A stretch of 64,000 nt of DNA from Acutalibacter sp. 1XD8-33 (GCF_003612555.1 NZ_RAZF01000006.1:111108-175107); one strand, 5' to 3'. Positions 1 through 7,830 are shown, numbered from the stretch's first letter. Made by a program: numbers and translations. The notes: a model not told the origin generated them from the sequence alone.

Positions 1-17
1 TTTTCTGCAGCTGGTTT

Positions 18-40
18 AAAAGAGGCTTTTATCTCTTTTT
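18..40. terminator. Possible bidirectional terminator at window edge
   Basis: A short inverted repeat (AAAAGAG / CTCTTTT) with T-rich flanks lies about 30 bp past the stop codon of the minus-strand cupin gene. It could end the minus-strand operon or a plus-strand transcript entering the window. The stem is only 7 bp, so this is a weak call. Confidence 0.35.
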
Positions 41-72
41 AATTTAAATTGTGCTAACGATATGTGCTTTGC

Positions 73-546
73 CTACTCCCCCTCATAGTAGTCCACGGCG
101 TCTCCTTCTAGAAATACCTTGTTCACGTCCCGGCCCCAAACTCCAATTTTGCCTGAATCCGGGTAGATCGCCGCGTCCAGGTCGTTCTGGGTGTCGAAGT
201 CCACATAGACTAGAGGCTCGTCCCCCGTGTTGGTGAGCTTGTGGGCTCCGCCTGGCTCTGCTGGGAAAAAGAGTAAATCCCCAGTTTTTATCTCCCGTTC
301 CCCCTCCGGGGTCCGCAGCAGTCCTTTCCCATTGACGATGAAGAAGGTTTCCTCGTTTTTCAAGTGGTAGTGGTAGGGATACGCGGCCTTGCCCGGAGGC
401 ACCTCGTACACGCTGACCACGCACTGCCTTCCCTGGCCCAGGCTCACGAATTTCCTGCGGCAGTACTCGTACTCACCCGGGCCAATTCTGTGCCGGGCCT
501 CCAGTTGGTCCCAGCTCTCGTGTAGGACTTTTTTGATTGCTTCCAT
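73..546 (-). CDS. Cupin-domain protein
   Basis: Small single-domain cupin of 157 residues. Both cupin motifs are visible: motif 1 has the metal ligands H59, H61 and E65 (in PYHYHLKNEE), and motif 2 ends in H102 (GDLLFFP...GGAH). A metal-binding beta-barrel is therefore expected. Cupins of this size include sugar isomerases, dioxygenases and small-molecule sensors, and the substrate cannot be read from sequence. GGGAGGAG precedes the ATG. It is the last gene of a minus-strand run (leuC, GNAT, broken ppa, DUF3788-like, tautomerase, cupin) and follows the tautomerase by 20 bp, so it is probably cotranscribed. The fold is secure; the function is unknown. Confidence 0.85.
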   Translation of the reverse strand: MEAIKKVLHESWDQLEARHRIGPGEYEYCRRKFVSLGQGRQCVVSVYEVPPGKAAYPYHYHLKNEETFFIVNGKGLLRTPEGEREIKTGDLLFFPAEPGGAHKLTNTGDEPLVYVDFDTQNDLDAAIYPDSGKIGVWGRDVNKVFLEGDAVDYYEGE

Positions 547-566
547 TGGCTCCTCCCGTCGGGCTC

Positions 567-785
567 TTATTCTCCACTCGCGCCTCGGGCGGCATACTCC
601 GCCTTGAGCTCTCCGATATTTCTGCCGCCGATGCCGAAGTTCTCATCGGGCAGCTCTTTTATGGTGACAGTAAAAAACTCCGTGGGAATATGGGTGACCT
701 CTGCCGCCACAGCGGTGAGCCGCTCAATCAGTGCCGCCTTCTGCGCGCCGTCCAGGTTCCCGCATTCTATGGAAATATATGGCAT
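567..785 (-). CDS. 4-oxalocrotonate tautomerase-family protein
   Basis: Short protein of 72 residues beginning Met-Pro-Tyr-Ile. The proline becomes the amino-terminal catalytic base once Met is removed, as in the 4-oxalocrotonate tautomerase superfamily. The size and beta-alpha-beta pattern fit a family subunit that assembles as a hexamer or dimer of trimers and interconverts keto and enol forms. The segment FFTVTIKELPDENFGIGG matches the second half of the family. The stop of the upstream DUF3788-like gene lies 3 bp before its ATG, so the two are translationally close. The natural substrate is unknown; many genomic copies have no assigned role. Confidence 0.82.
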   Translation of the reverse strand: MPYISIECGNLDGAQKAALIERLTAVAAEVTHIPTEFFTVTIKELPDENFGIGGRNIGELKAEYAARGASGE

Positions 786-788
786 AAC

Positions 789-1514
789 TTACCTCTCCTC
801 ATACTGATAGGGCACATAGGGGAGAATCCCCCAGGTGATCTCCGCCGCGTCATGGCTCTCGGTGTGGATCATAGACAGATGGTCCGAGGTGGCAGCCCGG
901 ATGCAGGGGTGTTCCGGACAGTCCCTACACTGGACAAGACCCCGTTCCGCCGCGCAGGCCTTGGCGGGGCAGGGGGCGTCCTTGCAGTAGCAGGTGCTGC
1001 TTTTGCAGCCGCCGCAACGCATGGACCAGTCGGTGATCCCATACATCCGGGTAAGGGGCGGGATCATCTCCTGCCGCCGGGCCTCGTCCTGGCCTATGTA
1101 ATGCACGCACAGATCGCAGCGCTGGCCGCACTGGCCGTACACCGCGCCCTCCTTGGAAAAGGGCTTGCGGTTGGGCTTTTTCTTTATCAAAATGAGCTCT
1201 TTCAGCTCCTCCAGCTGTTCCAGCGTGGTCACGGGGAACATCATCCACTTGCCATCGTGATAGGTTTTTGCGCCGTCGTAAATTCCCGTCACCAAGGGGG
1301 AAAACTCTTCCCGCCGGGCCTCAAAGGCCTCCCGCTCCTTTTTGCCGAAGATGAGCAGAAAGTCGAACCTGTTCTCTCTGACGTAGACCGTGAGAATGGT
1401 CCGCTTCCCCTGCCGGAATTTCAGCTCGTCCTTGCCGTTCCCTACCTCATTCAGGCAGTATTTGCCCCGCATGAACGTCATCGTCTCGTGGCTGACCTGC
1501 TCTAAAGGTGTCAT
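789..1514 (-). CDS. DUF3788/DUF3795-like cysteine-rich protein
   Basis: 241-residue protein in two parts. Residues 1 to about 140 (MTPLEQVSHETM...) resemble DUF3788. The C-terminal 90 residues are cysteine-rich (YGQCGQRCDLC, RCGGC, CYCKDAPCPAKAC, CRDCPEHPC) and resemble DUF3795, probably a zinc or Fe-S site. An open frame continues upstream to 1709, but the start at 1514 is preferred because GGAGGAAC sits just before the ATG and the extension reads through remains of another gene. The ATG overlaps the TGA of the broken pyrophosphatase gene, so the two were once translationally coupled. No enzymatic role can be assigned. Confidence 0.75.
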   Translation of the reverse strand: MTPLEQVSHETMTFMRGKYCLNEVGNGKDELKFRQGKRTILTVYVRENRFDFLLIFGKKEREAFEARREEFSPLVTGIYDGAKTYHDGKWMMFPVTTLEQLEELKELILIKKKPNRKPFSKEGAVYGQCGQRCDLCVHYIGQDEARRQEMIPPLTRMYGITDWSMRCGGCKSSTCYCKDAPCPAKACAAERGLVQCRDCPEHPCIRAATSDHLSMIHTESHDAAEITWGILPYVPYQYEER

Positions 1515-1876
1515 AGTTCCTCCATTCTGATCTCCGAGTGATAATATTGCTCCTGAAAGTGGGTCAACCTCTGGATTTCTTCCTCTGGAAAAGCTCATCC
1601 CCTCGGGGGCCAGAACCCACTTCTCCTCCACGTCGTCGAACTGGTGGATGACGGCGATCAACCAGCGGCACGAACAAACGTACCAACTTCGCGGAGTTTT
1701 GCGAAGCAAAACTCATGACACATGACGAAGCTCAGCTATCTCATTTTGCCATTCCCGGCGTCATGTGCTTGTTCCTCCCCGTCCGGGGCCAGGAGGCGGC
1801 CCGGCACATAGCCGTAATTCACGGGGTAAATCAGATCCGGGTGCTTGGGGTGGACAGTCCCAATGGGCCGATCCAT
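1511..1876 (-). pseudogene. ppa: Broken inorganic pyrophosphatase (family I-like) gene
   Basis: Two pieces of one short soluble pyrophosphatase-type protein are recognisable. The amino part (MDRPIGTVHPKHPDLIYPVN, then YGYVPG and LAPDGEEQ) runs from 1876 to about 1776. The carboxyl part (LIAVIHQFDDVEEKWVLAPEG, then FPEEEIQRLTHFQEQYY) runs from about 1667 to 1511. About 105 bp of unrelated sequence replaces the middle, where a DAYxLGV-type motif is expected, and a second frameshift lies between APEG and FPEEE near 1593. The gene therefore cannot make the normal protein. It sits 11 bp after the GNAT stop and its TGA overlaps the next ATG, so it was an integral operon gene before disruption. Family assignment is from memory of clostridial Ppa-like sequences. 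Confidence 0.7.
1667..1776. repeat. Hairpin-bearing insert that interrupts the ppa-like gene
   Basis: About 110 bp that matches neither half of the pyrophosphatase gene. It contains a perfect stem GAGTTTTG / CAAAACTC (1690-1711) and a second, longer-range pairing between GACACATGACG and CGTCATGTG. The same GAGTTTTG...CAAAACTC hairpin occurs in the intergenic mosaic repeat near 16165-16186. This suggests the insert is a piece of that repeat family; the exact boundaries are uncertain. Confidence 0.5.
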
Positions 1877-1887
1877 TTTGATGGCGA

Positions 1888-2445
1888 CTAGGTCCCCCAG
1901 CCTGGGGGGGGATGCGCCGCCAGATACTCCTCCCGCAGCAGGGAGAAAACGGCGTCGTCAAAGTATTTGTCCTGGAAGGTCCGCATGGCCCGGCGCAGGG
2001 TCCCTTCCCGGGTAAAGCCCAGCTTTTCCAGCAGGGCGATGGAGGCGCTGTTTTCCACAAAGGCCCGGGCGCTGACCGCCTCCATTCCCTCCCGGAGAAA
2101 CAGATACCTCAGCAGCCCGTCCAGGGCCTCAAGCATATAGCCCTTGCGGGTGTGCGCTTCCCCCAGGTAGTAGTCCAGGGAGACGGACTTTACACGGAAG
2201 CGCAGAGCATCCTCCTCCAGCCCGATATGACCCAGCACCAGCCCGTCCTCCTTCCGGACGATGGAGAACTGCTTCTCCGGCTCGTGCAGGAGTATCCTCT
2301 CCAGCTCCTCCACAGTGGGAAGCTTCCCCAGGCAGTTGTATTGCCGCACATGCTCCTGGGCTAGATACCCCCGGATGGCAGGGGCGTCGGCACGTTCCGG
2401 CGGCCGAAGCAGCAGCCGCCTGGTCTCAATTCTCGCGGCATTCAT
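1888..2445 (-). CDS. GNAT-family N-acetyltransferase (RimJ/RimL type)
   Basis: 185-residue acetyltransferase of the GNAT fold. It starts [20 protein letters not shown], the usual opening of RimJ/RimL/SpeG-like enzymes, and carries a cofactor-binding stretch near DYYLGEAHTRKGYMLEAL followed by NSASIALLEKLGF, the last motif of this subfamily. The ATG at 2445 overlaps the TGA of leuC (TGATG), so translation is coupled to leuC. Longer in-frame extensions would run antisense-like through leuC and are rejected. The acetyl acceptor could be a ribosomal protein, an amino acid or an antibiotic. Finding it directly after leuC, where leuD normally sits, is unusual. Confidence 0.85.
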   Translation of the reverse strand: MNAARIETRRLLLRPPERADAPAIRGYLAQEHVRQYNCLGKLPTVEELERILLHEPEKQFSIVRKEDGLVLGHIGLEEDALRFRVKSVSLDYYLGEAHTRKGYMLEALDGLLRYLFLREGMEAVSARAFVENSASIALLEKLGFTREGTLRRAMRTFQDKYFDDAVFSLLREEYLAAHPPPGWGT

Positions 2446-3704
2446 CACAGTTTGGCCGGATCCGTCAGATACCCGGTGATGGCGCTGGCGGCAGCCACGG
2501 CGGGGCTTGCCAGCACCACCTCGGACTCCACATGGCCCATGCGGCCCACAAAGTTCCGGTTGGTGGTGGAAACCGCCCGCTCGCCCTCGGCCAGGATGCC
2601 CATATAGCCGCCAAGGCAGGGCCCGCAGGTGGGGGTGCTGAACACCGCCCCGGCCTCGATGAAGATCTCCGCCAGACCCTCCCGGATGCACTGGAGGTAC
2701 ACCTCCTGGGTGGCGGGGATCACGATGCAGCGCACGCCCTTGGCAACCTTCTTCCCCTTGAGGATCTGGGCGGCGATGCGCATGTCGCTGATGCGGCCGT
2801 TGGTGCAGGAGCCGATGACGCTCTGGTCGATCCTCACGTCGCTGACCTCCTCGATCTTCCGGGTGTTCTCCGGCAGATGGGGCATGGAAACCGTGGGCCG
2901 CAGGGCAGAGAGATCGATGGTGACGGTGCGCTCATAGACCGCCTCCGGGTCCGGCTCGTAGATTTTCACCTCGCCCTGGTAGCGGTCCTTGCAATAGGCC
3001 AGGGTTTTCTCGTCCACAGGGAAGATGCCGTTTTTCGCGCCGGCCTCAATGGCCATGTTGGCGATGGTGAACCGGTCGTCCATGCTGAGGGCGGAGACGC
3101 CCTCACCGGTAAATTCCAAAGACTGGTACAGCGCTCCATCCACGCCGATTTCCCCAATCAGATGCAGCACCACGTCCTTACCGCACACAAAGCCCGTGGG
3201 CTTGCCGATGAGTTCCACCTTGATGGCAGAGGGCACCTTGAACCAGAGCTTGCCGGTAATCATGGCAGCAGCCATATCCGTGGAGCCCACGCCGGTGGAG
3301 AAGGCCCCCAAAGCCCCATAGGTGCAGGTATGGGAATCCGCGCCTACAATGGCCCCACCGGGGCCCACCAAGCCTTTTTCCGGCAAGAGGGCGTGCTCGA
3401 TGCCCATCTGACCCACGTCAAAGAAGTTGGTGATGTTGTACTTATCCGCGAACTGCCGGGTCTGCTTGCATTGTTGGGCGGCTTTGATGTCTTTGTTGGG
3501 GGCAAAGTGATCCAGCACCAGGGCGATCTTATCCTTGTGGAACACGCCCGTGGCCCCGCACTTTTCGAACTCGTTGATGGCCACCGGGGAGGTGATGTCG
3601 TTGCCCAGGACCATGTCCAGGTTTGCCTCGATGAGCTGCCCCGACTCTACGGAGTCCAGCCCCGCGTGGGCCGCCAGAATTTTTTGGGTCATAGTCATTG
3701 CCAT
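2445..3704 (-). CDS. leuC: 3-isopropylmalate dehydratase large subunit (LeuC family)
   Basis: 419-residue aconitase-superfamily large subunit of the short (type 2) LeuC/HacA class. It isomerises 2-isopropylmalate to 3-isopropylmalate in leucine synthesis, using a [4Fe-4S] cluster. The cluster ligands C300 (IGSCTNGR), C360 and C363 ([10 protein letters not shown]) are present, as are the active-site segment [10 protein letters not shown] (about 121-130) and the NRNF motif near the end. AGGAGGG lies before the ATG. The small subunit gene leuD, normally adjacent, is absent here; a GNAT gene follows instead. The partner must be elsewhere, or the protein may be a homoaconitase-like or dimethylmalate-dehydratase-like paralogue. 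The family is secure; the precise substrate is not. Confidence 0.88.
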   Translation of the reverse strand: MAMTMTQKILAAHAGLDSVESGQLIEANLDMVLGNDITSPVAINEFEKCGATGVFHKDKIALVLDHFAPNKDIKAAQQCKQTRQFADKYNITNFFDVGQMGIEHALLPEKGLVGPGGAIVGADSHTCTYGALGAFSTGVGSTDMAAAMITGKLWFKVPSAIKVELIGKPTGFVCGKDVVLHLIGEIGVDGALYQSLEFTGEGVSALSMDDRFTIANMAIEAGAKNGIFPVDEKTLAYCKDRYQGEVKIYEPDPEAVYERTVTIDLSALRPTVSMPHLPENTRKIEEVSDVRIDQSVIGSCTNGRISDMRIAAQILKGKKVAKGVRCIVIPATQEVYLQCIREGLAEIFIEAGAVFSTPTCGPCLGGYMGILAEGERAVSTTNRNFVGRMGHVESEVVLASPAVAAASAITGYLTDPAKL

Positions 3705-3772
3705 TTTTGTTCCCTCCTGTAATAAAAGCTAATTATTCCCATCCGGTCCGGTAGGGCCGGAATATAAGGCGT

Positions 3773-4534
3773 TTACGGCGATTCTGGAAGCTCGCCACGG
3801 TAGAGCCTGTCCAGCAGGTCCACGCTGTCCTGATAGTAAGCCATGACCTTTTCGTCTTTGGCAAAGCCGCTGCCCTCCGCCGTCCGGATGGAAATCCGCA
3901 GGCGGCCGCACAGCTCCGCCACAATCTCCGGGGTCCACTGGCTCAGCATGTCGCCGCCCTCGGCGGTGAATCCCTCCAGCCCCTTAAAGTCCTCCCAGGG
4001 ACGCATGGCGTTCTCGAAGTCCTTGGCTTCTTCAGGCATGGCAGAGCCGTTGTTATATTGAAAGAAGCCGCCCAAACTGCTTTCCATGGTCTGGAAAGCG
4101 TCCTCGTCATGAATGAAGATCATGGAGGTGTTCATGGCCGCGTCCCCGGCAAAACGGGTATAGGCCGCCTGGATCGCCTGGTAATCTGCCGCGCTGTTCG
4201 TGCCGCCCATCACATAGTTATCCATCCGGACCAGCACTTCTCCGTCGCCGTTGCGGTCGCCGGCATATTGGGCCACCCGCTCCTCCATGGCCTCCAGCAC
4301 TTCCTCCGGCAGTTTATAGGACGTGAGCACCCCGATGGTGTAGTCCGGCCGCTCCCGGGTCACTACCGTATAGACCAGGCTGGCTGCCACACCCAGCAGC
4401 AGCAGGATCACCAGCACATGGACTTTGTGATAGTGCCACCAATTTTTCCGTTTATCCCTGGCGGTTTTCAGCTCAATGACTCCGGTGTGGATGGTATCCT
4501 CTCCGGCGCCTACCAGATATCGTTCTCTAGCCAT
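3773..4534 (-). CDS. Single-pass membrane protein of unknown function
   Basis: 253-residue protein that I do not recognise. The first about 38 residues are basic and polar and should be cytoplasmic (ARDKRKNWWHYHK just before the membrane). One hydrophobic segment follows at about 39-59 (VHVLVILLLLGVAASLVYTVV is its core), then an acidic extracytoplasmic domain of about 190 residues with no cysteines apart from one near VAELCGRL. The start at 4534 is chosen because GGAGGT lies 10 bp upstream of that ATG; a TTG at 4558 is the alternative. It is separated from leuC by 68 bp containing the leuC ribosome-binding site. It resembles type II membrane proteins common in Oscillospiraceae, but no function is supported. 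Confidence 0.7.
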   Translation of the reverse strand: MARERYLVGAGEDTIHTGVIELKTARDKRKNWWHYHKVHVLVILLLLGVAASLVYTVVTRERPDYTIGVLTSYKLPEEVLEAMEERVAQYAGDRNGDGEVLVRMDNYVMGGTNSAADYQAIQAAYTRFAGDAAMNTSMIFIHDEDAFQTMESSLGGFFQYNNGSAMPEEAKDFENAMRPWEDFKGLEGFTAEGGDMLSQWTPEIVAELCGRLRISIRTAEGSGFAKDEKVMAYYQDSVDLLDRLYRGELPESP

Positions 4535-4647
4535 AGGGCAGAGCACCTCCGTTTTCAATCATATTTTTCTGATTATACCCCATTTCGGGGGATTCCGCAA
4601 GACTTCCTCTCAAAAGGGGAGGCGAAAAAATAAAAGTTTACAAACGG

Positions 4648-4692
4648 GAAAAGGACGGGCAAAAAGCAGCCGCCTTTCACCTGTCCTTTTTC
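4648..4692 (-). terminator. Terminator downstream of trpB
   Basis: Read on the minus strand, AAAAAGGACAGG pairs with CCCGTCCTTTT across a loop, and the 3' arm ends in a T run. It begins about 30 bp past the trpB stop, as expected for an intrinsic terminator. Confidence 0.55.
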
Positions 4693-4721
4693 GCGATTCC
4701 ATCAGCCTGCTCTTTGAGTGC

Positions 4722-6095
4722 TCAGTCCACCGTGGGCAGCTTGGAGAGAGACTTCTGGATCTCCTCGTCCGTGGGGATATAGTTGCCCATCTCGCCCTTG
4801 TGGAACTTCTCGTAGGCCACCAGATCAAAATAGCCGGTGCCCGTCAGACCGAAGAGGATGGTCTTTTCCTCGCCCGTCTCCTTGCAGCGCAGGGCCTCGT
4901 TCACCGCCGCCAGAATGGCGTGGCTGCTCTCCGGGGCGGGCAGAATGCCCTCGATCCGGGCAAAATCCTCCGCCGCCTGGAACACGTCGGTCTGCTTCAC
5001 GGAGATAGCCTCCATCAGGCCGTCGGCGTAGAGCTGGCTCAGCACGGAGCTCATGCCGTGGAACCGCAGCCCGCCCGCATGGTCCGCGCTGGGGATGAAA
5101 CCACTGCCCAGGGTGTACATCTTGGCCAGAGGGCACACCATGCCCGTGTCGCAGAAGTCATACCGGTACTCGCCCCGGGTGAAGCTGGGGCAGCTGGCGG
5201 GCTCCACGGCGATAAAGCGGTAGTCCGCCTCGCCCCGGAGCTTCTCGCCCATGAAGGGGGAGATCAGCCCGCCCAGGTTGCTGCCGCCCCCCGCGCAGCC
5301 GATGATCACGTCGGGCTTCACGCCATATTTGTCCAGAGCGGCTTTGGCCTCCAGGCCAATCACCGACTGGTGGAGCAGCACCTGGTTCAGCACAGAGCCC
5401 AGCACATACCGATAGCCGGACGTGGACGTGGCCACCTCCACCGCCTCGCTGATGGCGCAGCCCAGAGACCCGCTGGTGCCCGGGAACTCCTGGAGGATCT
5501 TTCGGCCCACGGCGGTGTTCTCGGAGGGGGAGGGGGTCACGTCCGCGCCGTAGACCTTCATCACCTCCCGGCGGAAGGGCTTCTGCTCGTAGGAGCACTT
5601 CACCATGTAGACCTTGCAGTCCAGGCCCAGATAGGCGCAGGCCATGGAGAGCGCCGTGCCCCACTGGCCCGCCCCGGTCTCTGTGGTCACGCCCTTAAGG
5701 CCCTGCTCCTTGGCGTAGTAGGCCTGGGCGATGGCGGAGTTCAGCTTGTGGGAGCCGGAGGTGTTGTTGCCCTCGAACTTGTAGTAGATCTTGGCGGGGG
5801 TCTGGAGCTTCTCCTCCAGGCAGTAGGCCCGCACCAGAGGGGAGGGCCGGTACATCTTGTAGAAATCCCGGATCTCCGTGGGAATCTCGAAATAGGCGGT
5901 GTCGTTGTCCAGCTCCTGCTTCACCAGCTCCTCACAGAACACGCCGGAGAGCTCCCCGGCGGTCATGGGCTGGAGGGTGCCGGGGTTCAGCAGGGGGGCG
6001 GGCTTGTTCTTCATATCCGCCCGCAGGTTGTACCATGCCCTGGGCATCTCGCTTTCTTCCAGATAGATTTTGTAGGGGATTTTGTTTTCGCTCAT
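4722..6095 (-). CDS. trpB: Tryptophan synthase beta chain-like (TrpB2-type) PLP enzyme
   Basis: 457-residue PLP-dependent enzyme of the TrpB family, in the longer TrpB2 branch. The PLP lysine is K117 (NNTSGSHKLNSA) and the phosphate-binding loop is CAGGGSNLGG (267-276). TrpB condenses indole with serine to make tryptophan. TrpB2 proteins usually occur outside the trp operon, and no trpA or other trp gene is nearby here, so a stand-alone indole-salvage role is likely. The start at 6095 follows AGGATGGAG. Expression is controlled by the T-box leader upstream, whose specifier reads UGG. That independently ties the gene to tryptophan supply. Confidence 0.92.
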   Translation of the reverse strand: MSENKIPYKIYLEESEMPRAWYNLRADMKNKPAPLLNPGTLQPMTAGELSGVFCEELVKQELDNDTAYFEIPTEIRDFYKMYRPSPLVRAYCLEEKLQTPAKIYYKFEGNNTSGSHKLNSAIAQAYYAKEQGLKGVTTETGAGQWGTALSMACAYLGLDCKVYMVKCSYEQKPFRREVMKVYGADVTPSPSENTAVGRKILQEFPGTSGSLGCAISEAVEVATSTSGYRYVLGSVLNQVLLHQSVIGLEAKAALDKYGVKPDVIIGCAGGGSNLGGLISPFMGEKLRGEADYRFIAVEPASCPSFTRGEYRYDFCDTGMVCPLAKMYTLGSGFIPSADHAGGLRFHGMSSVLSQLYADGLMEAISVKQTDVFQAAEDFARIEGILPAPESSHAILAAVNEALRCKETGEEKTILFGLTGTGYFDLVAYEKFHKGEMGNYIPTDEEIQKSLSKLPTVD

Positions 6096-6455
6096 GATTC
6101 TCCATCCTTTCGATATTTCTGTGTCCGGGGCAATAAAAAACTGTCCCGGCAAATCATTGCTGGGACAGGAAAATAATCCTGCGGTGCCACCCGGCTTGAC
6201 GCACAACAAACCCATATACGGAATGCATCCGTGCGTCCTCTCAGCGCGTACAAACCAACTATACGCCGGCTTTGGTAACGGAGCGCCGCTCCGGCTCGCC
6301 TAGTAGACGGCACCGCCCCCGCTTGGGAGACGCCGCGCCCGCCGTTCGGTCCGCCCTCAAAAGCCCATTCAGCCAGAGTTTCCCTGCCGCGCTTCCACCA
6401 CCGGCGGCTCTCTGAAAATTCCACGTCCGGCCTACTTACACTTTCTCAAAGGGTT
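6096..6455 (-). promoter_or_regulatory. T-box riboswitch, tRNA-Trp specific, upstream of trpB
   Basis: The minus-strand leader has the full T-box layout. A Stem I begins near 6440 (AGTAGGCCGG... AGAGAGCCG). Its specifier loop is GAATGGGC, with UGG (Trp codon) at 6365-6367. The T-box element GGGTGGCACCGC lies at 6181-6192. Its UGGC (6186-6189) would pair with an acceptor end whose discriminator is G, as in bacterial tRNA-Trp. A terminator hairpin CTGTCCC...GGGACAG follows at 6141-6168, ending in six T residues (6135-6140). Uncharged tRNA-Trp should stabilise the antiterminator and switch trpB on. Specifier and T-box bases agree, so the Trp assignment is strong. Confidence 0.92.
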
Positions 6456-6461
6456 GGGGAT

Positions 6462-6490
6462 ATTATAGACGAATTCCGGGGAAATGTCAA
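6462..6490 (-). promoter_or_regulatory. Sigma-A promoter for the trpB T-box leader
   Basis: On the minus strand TTGACA (6485-6490) and TATAAT (6462-6467) are both perfect consensus hexamers separated by 17 bp. Transcription would start near 6455, immediately upstream of Stem I. Confidence 0.85.
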
Positions 6491-6524
6491 GCCCCCGGAA
6501 AAGAAAATTTTTCCGCCGCCCGTC

Positions 6525-6553
6525 TTGAAGTTTTCCGCCGGATGGGGTATACT
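6525..6553 (+). promoter_or_regulatory. Candidate promoter driving the SprA-like gene
   Basis: TTGAAG (6525-6530), a 17-bp spacer and TATACT (6548-6553) face the SprA-like gene, which starts about 410 bp further on. Mosaic repeat A occupies the space between them, suggesting that the repeat inserted into a once shorter leader. It diverges from the trpB promoter. Confidence 0.5.
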
Positions 6554-6559
6554 TTATAT

Positions 6560-6956
6560 AGAAGCGCGCCCCAGGCATAGCGCGTCGGGCTGGCTCTCGG
6601 CTCGCGAAGCAGGCAGAAGGCGGAGGCTGGGTACGAAGCCGCTGGCTTTCTCCGGGACTAGGGGCGCTTTTTATTCTTGCAAAAAGCGCCCCTCTTGTCA
6701 GGCTTCGCCTGCCAATTCACCCCGCAAAAATTGCGCTTCTCAGGTGTTTAAGGTCAAGAGAAAGACCTTGAGGGCGTTGCCCTCAAACTCCCACGAGCTT
6801 TTGAAAAAGCTCGAGCAAAACTTTTTCCCTGGTTAGCTTAGCCCAAAACTCATACATTGTTCGCGACGAATGAAATGAGGAGCGGGTAAAAGTTTCGCCG
6901 GCCTTTCCAAAAGCCGCAGGGGTTTGGGGACAGAGTCCCCAAGGTCTTAATTTCCA
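6560..6956. repeat. Mosaic intergenic repeat, copy A
   Basis: No gene is seen in this stretch. It holds a string of hairpins: AGGGGCGCTTTTT / AAAAAGCGCCCCT (6660-6693), GACCTTGAGGGC / GCCCTCAA near 6765-6790, and CGAGCTTTTGAAAAAGCTCG (6791-6811). These are followed by GCAAAACTTTT and later by GGGTAAAAGTTT. The same modules occur in the same order, on the opposite strand, in copy E (15885-16275). The shared text GCGCTTCTCAGGTGTT lies in both. In the first hairpin the two copies differ but still pair (see findings). Confidence 0.75.
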
Positions 6957-6971
6957 GCAGAGGTGTTTCCT

Positions 6972-7784
6972 ATGATCAGTCCGGTTTCCCTTTCCGCACC
7001 CACCTACAATGTGAGTAGCATCTACAACTACGGCGTGCGCTACGCCCCCCGGATGGCCCGGTCCGCCCAGCGGGCCGCCATGCCCGAGGCCCCGGTCACG
7101 CCCGTGCGCCCCTCCCCCGCCGTCCGCTCCGACGCCCCCGGCCGGGTGGGCCTCTCCGGGGACCTCTGGGCCCGCTCCTACCACGCGGAGCAGGCCGCTC
7201 GTTCCCGTGTACAATATATGGGAGGGCCCCCCACGACTTCCGGAACGAAAGCAGGCGGGCTTAACCAGCCCTCCGCCCAGGCCTCTCCCCTCTCCCTGCC
7301 CGGCGGGGACCCCACGGCCCTTGCTGCCGAGCAGGCCGCGCGCATGCGGGTCCAGTACCCCCAGGAGGAGCTGAAACTCCCCGGCAGCGACAAGCTCCCC
7401 GGCCACGAGGGCGTGGACACGGATACCGCCCTTGGCGCGGACGGCGCCCAGGAAGCCGCCGACGAGGGCCGCTGCCAGACCTGCGAGGAGCGCAAATACC
7501 AGGACGGCTCCGATGACAGCAGTGTCTCCTACCAGACGCCCACCAGAATCGCCCCGGAAGCCGCCCAGGCCGCCGTGCGCGGCCACGAGCTGGAGCATGT
7601 AGCCCACGAGCAGGCCAAGGCCCAGCGGGATGGCAGGAAGGTGGTCAGCCAGACCGTCACCTTGAAAACGGACATCTGCCCGGAATGCGGCAGGGTGTAC
7701 GTCTCCGGCGGCTCCACCCGTACGGTGACCAAGGAACAGGCCGAAACCCCTGATTCCCAGGGGAATCCCACGGGCCAGAAATAG
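6972..7784 (+). CDS. SprA-related putative metalloprotease (CJM1_0395-type)
   Basis: 270-residue protein. Its C-terminal half matches the SprA-related / CJM1_0395 putative metalloprotease family: a CQTC pair at 168-171 followed by the YQDGSDDSSVS segment, the zinc-protease motif HELEH at 205-209, and CPECGRVYVSGG from 236. The N-terminal half is low-complexity and rich in Ala, Pro and Ser. It contains an internal repeat, AEQAARSRVQY at about 72-82 and AEQAARMRVQY at about 119-129. No signal peptide or membrane segment is visible. ATG at 6972 is preferred to the upstream GTG because AGAGGTG is spaced correctly. The family has no established substrate; proteolysis is inferred from HExxH only. 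Confidence 0.8.
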   Translation: MISPVSLSAPTYNVSSIYNYGVRYAPRMARSAQRAAMPEAPVTPVRPSPAVRSDAPGRVGLSGDLWARSYHAEQAARSRVQYMGGPPTTSGTKAGGLNQPSAQASPLSLPGGDPTALAAEQAARMRVQYPQEELKLPGSDKLPGHEGVDTDTALGADGAQEAADEGRCQTCEERKYQDGSDDSSVSYQTPTRIAPEAAQAAVRGHELEHVAHEQAKAQRDGRKVVSQTVTLKTDICPECGRVYVSGGSTRTVTKEQAETPDSQGNPTGQK

Positions 7785-7793
7785 GCATAGCTG

Positions 7794-7828
7794 AAAAAGC
7801 CGGAGAGCGCGCCTCTCCGGCTTTTTTT
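7794..7828 (+). terminator. Strong intrinsic terminator after the SprA-like gene
   Basis: AAAAAGCCGGAGAG pairs perfectly with CTCTCCGGCTTTTT around a 5-base loop, followed by more T residues. It lies 10 bp past the stop codon. Confidence 0.9.
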
Positions 7829-7830
7829 GG

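Noticed and set aside
1515..1709. N-terminal extension of the DUF3788-like gene
   Set aside because: Its residues belong to the broken pyrophosphatase in another frame. A strong ribosome-binding site marks the start at 1514.
2532..3722. 396-codon plus-strand frame through leuC
   Set aside because: Antisense shadow; leuC on the other strand has all cluster cysteines.
4476..6176. 566-codon plus-strand frame through trpB
   Set aside because: Antisense to trpB, and it also crosses the T-box. No protein family features.
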